This document shows, in pieces, positions 45,641-58,251 of a stretch of 64,000 nt of DNA. The notes under the pieces were generated by a model. It was not told the DNA's origin, did not search any database, and worked only from the letters and a program-made list of their open reading frames with translations. Position 1 is the first letter of the stretch. Each line of letters starts with the position of its first letter. The stretch is taken from assembly GCA_947095535.1 (NCBI GenBank), contig OX352774.1:213888965-213952964 (forward strand), read 5' to 3'. The position numbers were made by a program, and so were the translations under genes. Source of the stretch: Poecilobothrus nobilitatus. Taxonomy: Eukaryota > Arthropoda > Insecta > Diptera > Dolichopodidae.

Positions 45641-45719
45641 TTTTTTAAATTGAAGAAAATGTCTGTTGGTTTTTCGAAATTATTTTCTTATAAGTATATA
45701 CAATTATAAAAAACACTTA
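45641..45719. other. T-rich junction
   Basis: A 16-T run at the 5' edge of the LINE relic, then sequence resembling family 2 interior (ATTATTTTCTTAT). Confidence 0.4.
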
Positions 45720-45815
45720 CAAATTTCGATGCAAGTCACAATATTTTAAACTGTTTCTATTGTTATTTGGAAAATGTGCGTCTTTTAAAAAAACCGTTGG
45801 TTTTACATTTCACCT
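45720..45815. repeat. Dispersed repeat family 2, copy C, 3' part
   Basis: GATGCAAGTCACAATATTTT, AACTGTTTCTATTG, TTTGGAAAATGTGCG and AAAACCGTTGGTTTTACATT match the 3' ends of copies A and B in order. Confidence 0.65.
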
Positions 45816-47254
45816 TTTGTTTTAATTTGAAATTAAAAAAAAAACAAAAAACCCTTAATTTATTTTAAGTGTTTCAATTTTCTAAATAAAAACTTTTTAA
45901 AAGGGTTTATATACTTACGTATACTTAAAATTATTCTATATATTAAATTGTAGATATTTTCATAACCTTTAAATTTATTTAGACATTTTAAACTGAAAAA
46001 AAAAAACATTTAAAATGAACAGAAATTTTTATCATATTTTTTCATTATCTTCCACTTTCAAAAAAAAAAAAAAAAAATCAAACCAATAAATTGGAGGACT
46101 CTTCATAATTTTGAGTTTCTTTTCTTTTTTTGAACTTACAACTTAAAATTAACTTTGAATCCCACTTGGACTTTTTTCATTTTTAGAAATTTCAAATAAT
46201 AAGTCTGTAATATATATTATATGTTTATGTTTTTTTTGTTGTTTTTTTTTTTTGTAAAAAAGGTAGAGTACACCAGACAATTGTAATAAATGATAAAAAG
46301 AACAAAAGTTACAGTGAAAAATTTCCTTTTCTTTTTTTTTTTTTTTTTTCAAAATTAGAATCTCAAAAGTAATTTCAAAGTTAATGCACCCAAAATCCAT
46401 GTCATATTCCATTAATATATATTATGTACTTAGTTATTTATTTTGTAGATCAGATGAGAAGAGAAGTGAGAACAATGAACAATAATAATAATACAGTAGA
46501 AATAAAAACTGTCTGAAATTTAGAAATGATGTTGGATACACTTGTGTGCGTAATAATACTTTTATATGAAAGGTTAAAGATTATATTTCATAATATCTGT
46601 TGTCGGATATTGCTTTTGCATGTTGACTGGTTCTGCCGTTTTCCTATTAATTTAATAAAAATTGGTGTACGAGATGTTGCTTTTGTTATATTTTGTTTTC
46701 TACTGCTTTGGCAATTCTAATCAAGAGCCGTTATTTGCTATATAAGTTCATAAGTCCTTTTTAAATGAAATTAAAATTTTGAAAAAGCTGATAGATGCTA
46801 CATGAATTTCCTAAATGGTATATTTTTTATTAATAATAGATGATATTTTGGTTAAACGTAGATGTTTTTTTGTTTTACGAAAAATATGAGGGATTAACGT
46901 AACTATTATAATAAGTTTAGATTTAATTTGGGCAAAATAAGCAGAGAATTTAGCAATAGTTCGAAAACGTAAATATACTTATCATGAAATATTCTTACTG
47001 TTATTGAATATTAGTATTATGACACATATTTTTCAACTTACTTATTGTTCTTACTTTTATATTTTAGTATCTTATATACAATTAAGTATGTGGTAAACAT
47101 TTATTATTTTGTACGCAAGTGTATATTTATATAATATAGAAACGTTTTCTTAAAACCCAAAATAATGAATTGTATAAGTCAGTACGAACTCTTATATTAT
47201 TATAATATGGCATTTTTATTATATTTTTTTTTAAAAATTTGAACTTCAAAAGTT

Positions 47255-47299
<45 letters not shown>

Positions 47300-48785
47300 A
47301 CTTACATATAAATATATAAATGAATGTACATAAATCCTTTTTTTTATGTATAATCCTTTTAATTGTATATAAAAGACGGAGGAGTTCTTACAAACAAAAG
47401 AAAATTCTTATAAAAATGAATAAAAAAAAGTTAGTAAGTATGTAAAATAAAATATTTTACCTATACCAATTGTTAAATATATATTAATATATAACATATA
47501 GTTGAACATTTATTAGAAAATGAGAAAACGAATCGATAAGGTAACAGGTGTATTATACAATTTACCTTAGTGGATTGCTGAAGTATGTATATATACATAA
47601 AACAAATGAAAATCTGCATACTTTATTTTTCCATATCAAATAAAAACAGAAAACAAAAAAAAAATAAGTATCTCGAAATATATTCGCTTTGTTGGTTTAC
47701 ATTCTATCTTATATATAGTATAGTACCATACTTAAGTTTTTTTTTTTTATTTGTAAGTATATCAATAAAAAACTGAGAATCTGTCATTATTCCGGTGGTA
47801 TATTAACTAATAATAATAAAAATAAAAAATGCACAAAAACAATAAAACCATATTACATAATATATAAAGCTTGTATATAAGTATAAGTATATAGATAACG
47901 AGGATGAAAAAAAAAAAAGAAAATAATTTCAATTTTTTTTCCCTAGATAGAAAACTAATAACGTACATTGCAACTTATGCAATATTTTTTCATCTATAAT
48001 CCACATCAGAAGAGAGTAGAAACCTACGTGAATAATATATACTTAATAGAAGTAATTTTGTTATAGAATAAATTCTATACTTACTTATATAGTATATATA
48101 TATAAATATTTATTATATATTTATATAAAAACAACAATGTTATCATCCATGCACATTTTAGTTGAGTGACAAACTGAGATTGAATGCATTATAGTAAAAA
48201 AAATAGTAAAAATATGTTTTGTACTTTAAAAATAAAGATGAGTCCTTTATTATACATATATAAGTGCATATATATCCTTTATTATATGTAAAGTTATTTA
48301 CAAGAAGGTAGATTAACATTTTTTATAGATTTTATTCTTATTATTATTATTATGTATTATGTATTATTATGATTATTTTTTGTTTTTTTATTTTGTGACA
48401 GAAATAAACAAAAGTAATAGAGAATTAAGGAAGAGTATTAGGTATACATTGGGGTTTAAAGTTAAAATTTACTAAATTGAAGTATAAGATGAAGAGTAAC
48501 TATAAGGATGCATTGAAACAACAAATAAATAATTTTTTTTTTTTCGAAAACCCTCTAACTAGTTTTGATTTTTTAGAAAAAAATATTTCTAGATTTATTT
48601 TGATGACCTGTCTATTGGAACTGTCTATTTTATCTGTCTATCTTATTATTTGAACTTTTATGAATCTGATTAATATATTTTTTTTTTACTTATACCAATA
48701 ATGTTTTTTAATTAAAAACTGACTTTCAAATTTTATAAAATATTTTGTTTTAATTGTTTTAACTTGGCTTTGCTAAAAATCTATT
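45816..48785. other. AT-rich non-coding stretch
   Basis: No gene. A 39-bp (TA)n lies at 47258-47296 and an ATT-type microsatellite at about 48340-48375. TATTTTGTAGATCA near 46441 may be a fragment of the short repeat at 18.2 and 20.3 kb. Confidence 0.55.
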
Positions 48786-48853
48786 TATCAGCTACATCGG
48801 GTGGCTGACACAGGAGTGGTATCAGCCACATCGGGTGGCCGGGTCGGATGGTT
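48786..48853. repeat. GC-rich 34-bp tandem duplication
   Basis: TATCAGCTACATCGGGTGGC (48786 on) and TATCAGCCACATCGGGTGGC (48820 on) are two tandem 34-bp copies differing at few positions. They stand out as a GC-rich island in very A/T-rich DNA. No tRNA box or open frame is evident. It could be the structured 3' end of an unknown retroelement. Confidence 0.7.
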
Positions 48854-50784
48854 TTGAACTTTTCTTAGAATCTTTTAATTAAAATTTGAATTATTTTTAA
48901 AGAAGGTGTATAGATCTTTGGATTACTACAGCATATAGGTTTAATATCTTTGCATTTGATTTGTATTTTAAAATAAGTGTATAAGTAAGTAGATCTTTGG
49001 ATTATAAAAGTATATAGATTAGTACTGTCTTTTTTACAGAAATATAGCAGTTTAAAGACTAGTTCTAACATCTTTGGACCAAAAAAGAAATAAACATTTG
49101 TTTCAAATTTCAAATTAAAAATTTTGAATTTTTGAGAACTTTTGGTTCAGACAAAATTCGATTTTAAAAATTTGGAAAAAGTATGTAAGTAAACTTAATA
49201 TCTTTTAAATGGAAAAATGGGCAAATCACATCCATTACATCCGAAATGAAAAGGGAAAGATATAAAGATTAATAAAAAAAAAATATCTTTTAAACCTTTC
49301 CTATATTCAGGAATTTCTAAATATTAAAAATTTTGAATTCTTTTAAAGCTGCAGCTCCTATTATTAGATTGTAATTCAATTGTTTTTCACTCAAAGTTTG
49401 TTTTAAAGTTATAAATGTTGGACAATATTTTAAGTACGAATTGCATAATTTTTTTTTTGTAAAATTTTAATGTTTGTTTACATCCATCATGTTATGTATG
49501 ACTCTTGGAAAGTTAAAGAAAAAATTAAGTGTTTGTTCAGACAGTTTTTAATTTAAATACGTTATACTTATTTTAAATTTTCCAATTAAATTTTCACCAC
49601 AAGAATAACCATTTAATATATAAGTACTTAATACTCTTTATACCAGAATCTGTATTATGTCTGCCCTATAAAATTACAACAATGATAGTATTTGGTGCAT
49701 AATACTTTGCATATAATATTTCAACGTTAAAAAAATGTATAAATTTTTTTTTTATTTTTATTTTTTATGAACGCCATCATAAAAAAAATATACAAAAAAA
49801 TAAAGAAAATTAAAATAAAATAAAATAAAATGAAAAAATTTAGGTTAAAAAAAAATATGACTGTTATTTACTTACTTAGTTGTACTTTTGCATGACAAGT
49901 TTCATATTTTTTTTTATTTTTTTTTTTGTTTAAGTGTTGTTATTTTAGGTGTTAAAGAAAACCCAAACATAAAAACCCAAAAAAATAAAAACAAGCAGCA
50001 GATGAAGAAATAAATAGAATTATTCTAAAGAAGTGTCACTTGAAAAATTACCACGTAAAAAAACAAAAAATAAAAATAAAGTGTTTGACTATGATTTATT
50101 TTTAAAATTAAGAGAAAGAGAGAGAGAGAGAGAATTTAAATGACATTTTAAATCATATAAACAACCACTAACGAACAACAATTTCATTATGCAGGTATAG
50201 AAATTATTATAAAGTTTTTTATTATTTTTTTTTTTGTTTTATTTTTTTTGTTTCTGCGGCTTTATATAAGTTGTATAGTTTTTAAAGAATTTAACTTTAA
50301 AACCATTTTGCAGAATTCTTTCTTCGTTGCATCATAAACATTTTATTTTTATTTCAAATGTTGATAAATTTTATAATATTTAAATGATTCAATTGTGATT
50401 TTATTTTTTTTCTGCGTTTAAATTTGTCCCAATTTTTATTGAAACAATCCGCAAAATAAAGTCGGTAAAACAAAATTCCATATGTCAATGGAATGATGCT
50501 ACACAAAAATTATTACATTTTCTGATGTCAATTTTAAATGATGAAATAAACTGTGCAAAGTATTAGTAATTGCTGTTTTGAAGGAAAAGTAATATTCTAA
50601 TCAAATAAAGTGAATGCTTCTTACGCAACTATACAGATTAAGGCAAGCACTTATATTGATTGTATACTGTTCATCGGATAAGACTTTGCATTGTAATCAA
50701 TTTGCAATCAAAATATATGACTGCGACTGTTTGAATCCCGACGAGTGAATCATAATAGAAAAAAATATTTCATTAACATATTCA
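48854..50784. other. AT-rich non-coding stretch
   Basis: AGATCTTTGGATTA occurs at about 48912 and 48992, each followed by a TATAG run, as a decayed direct repeat. (AAAAT)n at 49808-49832 and (GA)n at 50110-50133. No gene. Confidence 0.55.
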
Positions 50785-51060
50785 ATCATGTTCCCTTGGG
50801 GATTTCACTCCAAAACCATGTGACTAATGTTCTTAGGGTGTTTTCTAAGCGCTTGGCCTATCCGTTTCCATTTTTCTTTCTTTCTTGCCTCAATATGTAT
50901 GGGTTCTTCTCCTTTAGATATAATGCGTAGACACCGGTTAGTGAACAATATGTAATTTCCCTGTACCTTGTAATTTCTGGGTGATGGTGTTGGATATTAT
51001 CCATATGTTTCACTATAATCATATATGATTGAGGCAGATGCTCCAATAACACTTGCACCA
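50785..51060 (-). pseudogene. Relic of RTE-like LINE reverse transcriptase C-terminus
   Basis: Minus strand shows, in order, IIYDYSETYG (about 51025-50998, the GSETW region), then NRCLRII (50941-50921), then EARKKEKWKRIGQALRKHP (about 50896-50840), and NISHMVLE, a TGA stop at 50805-50807, NPQGN. The order and spacing match the tail of the copy at 45.2-45.6 kb (KWIGHTLRK, then CWNPQGG). Here the tryptophan before NPQG is a stop, and the part between NRCLRII and EEPIHI is deleted. Homology ends at NPQGN, so the GRPR segment and 3' end are lost. The 77-codon minus-strand open frame (50858-51091) is a different frame. Confidence 0.7.
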
Positions 51061-52885
51061 CAATTAGCGGACTTAGCCAATGCAACCTCACATGGGAAAA
51101 TACAAAACCATCAGCCGTGTGAGATGGATATAGGAAACCGTGTGAGATGAGTATGACAAATCAAAAGCCTATGTTCCCTCCCGAAATGAAATGAGTAAAA
51201 AAAAATTCAAGTATGTATTTAAACATAAAAACGTATGAAAAATATATCATACAAAATAAATAAGAATAATTATTGTACAAGATTACACCGATGATGTACC
51301 TACTTCAATTTATTATAATATCAGTCGAGTAATCAATAACTTACTTACTGAATATTATGATATAGTTAGATTATAGATAAACTAATATGAATAGTTACAT
51401 GAAACTTTCTTGATATCATATTCGTCATACGACTTAGATGAATGGATAATGAGAAAAAACTTATGTTCATCTTATTTTAAATAAATTTAAGTCCTATTTA
51501 AATCGATCCAAAAAATGTTCAGTAAAAAAATTTAAAAATTTTCTAATTAAATTTGATTATTTTTATATAATAAATACAAAGTTGGCCGAAGATTCCGAAT
51601 GCAATTAGATGACTTTTACGTCTTATTACTATGAGGTTACAAATAAATAAAGAATTTTAACATAAATACATCTCTTCTATGGCTTATTTTTCGGTATATA
51701 TTTTTTCTAATTCAATGATAATTAAACTAAACATCCTGATAATTTAAAACTTTTAAAAAATAAGAGCTCAAAGTTAAGGTGTTGCAAATTCAAAAGTAAC
51801 TTTGTTTTTTTTTTTGAAAACTTTAATTTATAAATAGAAACTTTTTTCTAACTACTACTGCTTGATTAGAAAATGATAAAAATCAATGTTTTATAAAGTT
51901 TAGAAAGAGTATCATTTTAGAAGCTTTTAATAAAAGTTTATCTATTGTTATAGAGTATGATAGTTTGCACGTTTGATTTTATTAAATTTTTATTTTTTTA
52001 TTTTTGGTATAATACATTTAATTGTTTTCAAGGAAATAAAAGAAGAAAAAAAACGAATATCGAAAAAAAAAAAAAAATTAAAACAAAATACAAAATAATA
52101 AAAGGAATTCATTGAAGTGAATTTTTCTGTTTTAGCCCATAGGAATTTGAATTTTTTATTTTTAGCCACTTTTGTACTCTTTTTCCTGTAGTACTGTAAT
52201 ATCCAAAAACAAAAAAAAAAAATCTAAAGAATTCATTATTTTATCAGTACAGTCATGATATTTTTGTATTATTACAAATTCAACCCCATTTCATTTGAAA
52301 ACGAATATCATGCTTGTTTTAGAATCTATTTGTTTTTTTTTTTAAACTTCCGCTTTTTTTTAAATCCTTGTTTTTTTTTTTTGTTGTTTTTTGTACCTGT
52401 GTTTTTAAACAAAAGTATTTTTCTTTTTTCATTAAGAGTAATAAAATGGATCTTTTTGATTTTATTTGAAACGAGTCCTTAAAACAAAAAGTAAAATTTT
52501 ATTTTTTTGCTTCTATTATTTTACAAGTCATTATTATTTTTTTTTTTTTAATATTTTGAAGGTGATTATATCATAGTACAAGGTACAGTGTGAAGATACA
52601 GATACATTTCTTTTCGATGGGGTTATTTTAATTTTGATTAAAATATAGAAATCCTCAGTTATATCTAGTGATCTAACCTGATTTATAATTATCATTTGAT
52701 ATTAATTTTCAATTGATGAGATAAAGTTAATGTTTATAAGTAACAGCTCCCAATAGTTGGCTCATGAAGAATCAGTACTTATTTGTTGAAGTAGTAAAAA
52801 TTTTGAGTTAGATACTTATAGAAAAATATATTTAATTATACATAGTAAAATAAAGAGACCGTTAAGATTTCGTACAGATTTCGTC
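51061..52885. other. AT-rich non-coding stretch
   Basis: 51061-51190 is less A/T-rich (CAGCCGTGTGAGATGGATAT and CCGTGTGAGATGAGTATGAC form a short direct repeat) and may be a further piece of retroelement. The rest is featureless. Confidence 0.5.
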
Positions 52886-53300
52886 TTAAAGGCTAACTTT
52901 CATGAAGAAAAATATCGGCGATATTTCTTAGAGGATAGGCAGAAGATGCAAAAACACTACTTGTGTGACAGAGATTAAACAGAAAAATATCGGATAAATA
53001 AACAATAAAATTGAACAAGCGTTCAGAAAATATCGGAGATATGCATTAATATAGGATGAAATTTAGCTCGCTGAAGCTAAATTTTCTATAATTATCTCCG
53101 ATATTTTTAACACATACGTAAAAAATGTGTATGGTACACAAAAAAAAAAATGGACACACTTCTAACATTCTTATGGATACATGACATGACATTATTTTTT
53201 TCCCTCTTTCCTATTTATACTTAGTAGTTATTAAGTATAATTTACTTTTTTTAAATATCCAATATCGGATGAAATTTTTTCCATGAAAATTAGCCTTTAA
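52886..53300. mobile_element. TTAA-flanked MITE with about 23-bp TIRs
   Basis: TTAA (52886-52889) and TTAA (53297-53300) flank a 407-bp element. The ends are AGGCTAACTTTCATGAAGAA on the left and, reverse-complemented, AGGCTAATTTTCATGGAAAA on the right. The motif AATATCGG with GATAT recurs inside in both orientations (52911, 52985, 53027, 53090 reversed, 53262). A 53064-53087 hairpin (TTTAGCT...AGCTAAA) lies near the centre. TTAA duplication is the hallmark of piggyBac-type insertion, but the end lacks the usual CCC start, so this is piggyBac-like by target site only. No coding capacity. Confidence 0.8.
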
Positions 53301-56300
53301 GGACATTCAGATTTAGCAAATACTACTTATAACTAAGTACTTATTTTCTTTTATTATTTTTAATTTATATCTTAGAGATATAAACAGATAACCATATATT
53401 TTGGAAGATGCTTGTGATTGATATTCAATTTATAGTTTAAGACTTCTTTCACACATTTCTTTAAGAAATATAAGTTTTACTCTCATTATATAAGTAAATA
53501 AATATATAGTAAATTTCAATAAGACTTTTTGTTTTTTTTCTTTTTATGATAACCTCTAACAAATTTTGAATTTCAAATTTTTTGACTGCATGGAAAACGA
53601 TTTTAAATTGAATCCATTAATAATAAGATTTCAGTTGTTTTATTAAAAACAATAAAACTTTTGTTTTTTTTTTTGTGTTATAAATTTTACGGTTGTTACT
53701 TAAATTTTATTTTGTCCAGATACTGTGTGAATGATTTCTTGTAGAAAGTGTTAAAATTAAAGTGAAAGTAAGAAGTGAAGAAGCATAAAAAGTACTTTCT
53801 TTAAATAATTTTTTTTTTTTTTTTTTTAAATTAAGCTTATAGTTATAGATTCTTTTTTTATACAAGTAAATAAATCGGAAATTAATTTTGCAATAATTTT
53901 TCTTCGTAATCTATATATATATAGATCTATTCGAGTCTAATAATGTACAATCATCGACGTTATCGCAATAATAGCTATACACAATTTATATTTAAATCAC
54001 AATTGACTAAACCATATTGTACAGTAAGTATAAGTAAGTAAGTATATAGTCCGGTTGATTGTTTTGAAATCGATTTTTGTTGTTGTTTTTTTATGTATTT
54101 TTTTTTTTTAATTACATATTTCTTCTTTGTTACTTGTTGTAATCCAGTAATTTCAGCTATACTATCAGATATATATACATAAATACTACATATATACAAT
54201 ATTATGTTTTTATATACTCCGTTTAAATGTTTTTTAAGTTTATTGATGAAAGAACCGCTAAATGACGCAATTTTAATCGGACTGCTGAACTGCAAAACCA
54301 AAAAAAAAAAAAACAAATCTAGAAAAAGAAAATAAAATTTTCTTTATTGACTTACTAAAAATAAAACTCTTCATTTTTTTTTATTTTGTTTTTTTTTTTT
54401 TACAATTTTTGTATGGATCAGTGGTTGAAAAGAAAGATTCTTTTCCATCATAGTACACTTGCTTTATATATATATATATATATATTATAACTGTATATAG
54501 TAAAATTTTTAATTTGGTATGGCATCGTATAAGTATTAGACGTCCATAAGTTGATTTTTTTTTTTATATGCTTTTCAAATAATTCGAAATCCATTCATCC
54601 AATTAAATGGAAAACAAATATCAAAAAAAAAGAAAAAAAAAAAATTTAAATGACTATGAAAGAGAAGATAAAAACAAAAGCGAACGTTTTTTTAAGCGGA
54701 AAAACTGTTGTATCTATTATATATATATGTATATACTTACGTATGTTTTGTTTAAAAAAAAATAAAACGAAAAAAAAGAAAAGTTAAATAATAAAAGAAA
54801 AAGTTAAAAAAAAAAAAAAAAACTCCAAATAGACCGAAGCAAGTGATAAAGAAAAAGAAAAAAAAAAAACATAATCTTTTATTTTGTAATAATTATATCC
54901 ATATGATAATTGGTTCGTAGTTAACTTATTTTGATTCAATTCAAGTACGTGTACACAGAGTTATGTTTTGCATTTTTTCGAAAATGATTTAAAAACTTTT
55001 TTTTTTACAAGCAAAAAGCAAAAAAAAAATTTAAGACAAACATTAAAATTATATAATTTTAGTTAAATTCAGATTAAACTTCGAATTTTATCGAAAGGAT
55101 TTGATTTAAATGAATATATGATAAATAATTAAGTATTTCTTGTAAATTTTGAATTTATTTACTAAATTTTTTATTAAATTTTCTATTAAATTTCAATTAC
55201 CTAAGTACAAGTTATGTTTTCCAATGGAATGAAAAAGAGATCTTACAGCCATTACTAGTGGTTTTCCATCACAATTGGTGGTGAGTCAAATCTTATGTAA
55301 TATTCAATATTATACATGTTCAATTCATTTTTATATTGTTTCAATTTACTTTTATCTGATTTTTAAATATCAGTCTATCTATAAGCAAAAATAAAATCCT
55401 TAACTATTTCAATAACCATTCAATATTATTTTAATATTCTCCAAAATTTTAAATTAAATTGTGGATCTGCATTAAAAAAGGTTTTAGAATATTAGTTTAA
55501 AAGTTTAAGGATAAAATGATTTTTAATAGAATAGAAACTCCCTCTTCAAATTTTTCCATTGACTATTAAAAAATATATTATATACATATTATGTGGATAT
55601 TATATACCGTTATTCGAAGTATAGTTTTCGGTTCTCTGGAAATAAGTATCTAAATTATATATTTGCTTTTATTTCTCTTAACCTAAAAATTCTCTGAATC
55701 AAATAAAATTGCCCCATGCAAACTTATGAAAGTTTCTTTATATTGAAATTTTTTATTTCGAGTAAAGCTGTTATTGGCATAAATTTTATTTACATAATAT
55801 TGTCCTATTCCTTGAAAAAGCGTTAATAAAGTCTATACAAAATAAAAATATATAGTTTTTCCTCATATTTTATTTTTGGATTTTATTAAAAAGAACAAGT
55901 GACCATTTTTTTTTTTTTTATTAAAAAAAAATTCCTGAAAATATCAAAATAAAAAAAAAAAATCTCATCTTTTTTTTCTTTATTTTAAATAGGTACCAGA
56001 CTACAAGAGGGTCAAATAAAATATTTACAAATTTCAATGTAGTTAATAATTGGATTTCTAAAATAAATAAATTTAAATATGGTCTTTTAAAAATTTAATT
56101 CTGTGAAAAAAAGAAAATTGAATATTAAAAATAAAAATAAAAATGAAGGTGATTGGTTGTAAAGGACAGGAAAGGCGAAAAAGGTCACTAACAAACAAAT
56201 TTTTCATACTTATTTCAAAACCCATCATAAAAGTTTTAATTTTTAACGTTAAATATTAATGTTGAATCTGGTTGAATATTAGGTACCGGCATACATATAT

Positions 56301-57016
56301 ATATTTTTTTTCTTTGTTTATAAAATAAAACCCACCCAGATTGACCTTTTTCTTTGAAGTTTCAATCAGTCTGTTCAGTAAAAGCATTGGTATTTTGACG
56401 TTATGACGATGATCTTGTGTTATAAAATAAAAAAAAAAAAACAAAAATTCAAATAACATTTTATAAAATTTAATCAAAATGTCTCCATTCTGGTAGTAAT
56501 CTTAAACATTTACTTAAACAGTTACAAACTCTTTATTGAAAAGAGACTGTCAAAGTTAACATCGAATTTTTTAATAAAAAATTAAAGAGATATTTGATGA
56601 TCATCCATTAATAAATTATTTAATTTCAAGATTTTTAAATGTATAAAAAAAAAAAAATAAAAAATCCAACAACTTAGATTAATTTTTAAAATTTTGTGCT
56701 TACACATATTATGTAAAATGTATACCCATGTTTCGCCAAACAAGAACTTTTAAATAAATTTTTTTTTTTTTTTTCGAAAATTGTAATCTGTTAATTTCTA
56801 AAGCTTAACGTAAGATAAAACTTACGGTAAAAGGTATAGTTTTTGGACGTCTGTGACAGAATATTCCACTGTTATGACTTTAGTTTTAAGGCCGTGCTCC
56901 ATTAGTCTTTTTTAAAAGTGTTAATGACTTTTTTCTAGAAGAAGTAATAAAAGATACAAAAACCCCATGCGAGCGACAGAGATGGAAGAACGATTTTTTT
57001 TGGAAAAAAACTAGTT
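53301..57016. other. AT-rich non-coding stretch
   Basis: No gene. (TA)n at 54465-54486, with long T- and A-runs at 53806-53828, 54300-54314 and 54807-54822. The 113-codon minus-strand frame at 53975-54316 is K-, I- and Y-rich and has no recognisable motif. Confidence 0.55.
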
Positions 57017-57098
57017 ATATCCGAATTAAAAAGTGGTCGTATCCGAATAAAAGTCGTTGAATCAAATAAAAAGTGGTTGTATCCGAAAAAAAGTTGAT
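57017..57098 (+). repeat. Short imperfect tandem repeat (TATCCGAATAAAAGT unit)
   Basis: TATATCCGAATTAAAAAGTG, TATCCGAATAAAAGTCGTTG and TATCCGAAAAAAAGTTG follow one another, with AATAAAAAGTGGTTG between the last two. Spacing is irregular at 24-39 bp. Confidence 0.6.
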
Positions 57099-58143
57099 CT
57101 GGGACAACTTTTTTTAGTAGAAATTGACGTTTCTCTCTTTCTCTTGTAAAGAAATAAATAAAAATCAAAATAAATGTTTACTAGTGCAATAAAAAATTCG
57201 AAATGTCAAAAATATTCCGAAAATTAAAAATGCTAGCTCTTTTTGGACTGAAAACTTTGAACTTTTAAAAATCAAGCAAAATTTGGTTTGTGTCCTGGAT
57301 TTTAAAGTTTTTTAGATGATTGGCTTTAACATATCAATGTAAACTAAAAAATCGCATACTTATGGACTGTAAAATATAGTGAAATTTTAATACAACTATG
57401 TATATTAACTATGTATATATATAATATACTAATTTTAATATTTAACAGGTAAAATAAAAAAAAAACTCTAAAATTGAAAATTGTATACATTTTACAAAAA
57501 AATGTTAAATTATTTAAAAAATAATTTTCATTTATAATTTTGTAAAAAAAAAAAATGTAAATTGTAATTATTATTAGTCAGCTTAGTTATTTTTTTTTTT
57601 TTTTAATGTACCTAAATATTAATTTATGATCACAGTCTAATTGAGTTAATTTTACTTCAATAATTACAACAGGAAATTCAAAAATATCAGTAAGTTGTAC
57701 TTATATATATAGTTATAATGTTTAGAATTTTAACTTTATTTTTAAATGAACTTATGTAATTCAATTTAATTTTATAACATATACTTATATTATATATTCA
57801 TATGATTATAGTATAAAAAAAAAAAGTTTGAGCTTTCCCAAAGATTTATCCAGAAGCAAATAAATCTGGTACTATATATATTCCATTACTTCCATAATGT
57901 CCTAAAATGAAAAATTAATGAATATTATTGGGCTCGTGCAATAAGTTAACAGAACACGTTATGTCGAAAAGAAGATATACGATCTGACTACAAATATATT
58001 TAAAGGAAAATCAAAACAGGTCTGTAAATCGCAAAAAAAAACTTAAAAAGGGCTCTGAAATTATAGTACAATAATTTATAATGTCAATTATATTCTATTT
58101 TAAGTTTCATTTAAGATTCATTAAAGCTTAAATCAAAAACGAA
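57099..58143. other. AT-rich stretch with a weak ratchet-like junction
   Basis: At 57428-57454 a branch-like ACTAAT is followed by a T-biased tract and TTAACAG|GTAAAAT, junction 57448/57449. The donor half is poor compared with 20235. No gene otherwise. Confidence 0.3.
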
Positions 58144-58251
58144 TAGACCAATATGCATATTTTTAAAAAACAAGGTAAAATAGGTTCATACGGAAGTGAA
58201 ACCTGGTTAGTCACAAACAATATCACACAGATACAACAGGTATTCATAAAT
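58144..58251 (+). pseudogene. Relic of RTE-like LINE reverse transcriptase C-terminus (short)
   Basis: Plus strand from 58147 reads TNM, an interrupted segment, then YGSETWLVTNNITQIQQVFIN (58189-58251) in one open frame. GSETW followed about 12 residues later by QVFIN is the start of the same RTE-like tail whose later part is preserved at 45.2-45.6 kb (KLQVFINN). Downstream of VFIN the homology stops at once, with no CLRR motif. It is the only plus-strand relic of this family in the window and is probably a small surviving piece of a larger insertion. Confidence 0.7.

Noticed and set aside
45268..45648. 126-codon plus-strand open frame, the longest in the window
   Set aside because: It is the antisense of the RTE-like LINE tail, whose conserved motifs are read on the minus strand.
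50725..50750. GTTTGAATCCCGACG as a Pol III B box
   Set aside because: Two mismatches to consensus and no A box upstream at the right distance.
53975..54316. 113-codon minus-strand open frame
   Set aside because: Composition follows A/T runs (K, I and Y rich); no motif, and no promoter or splice context.
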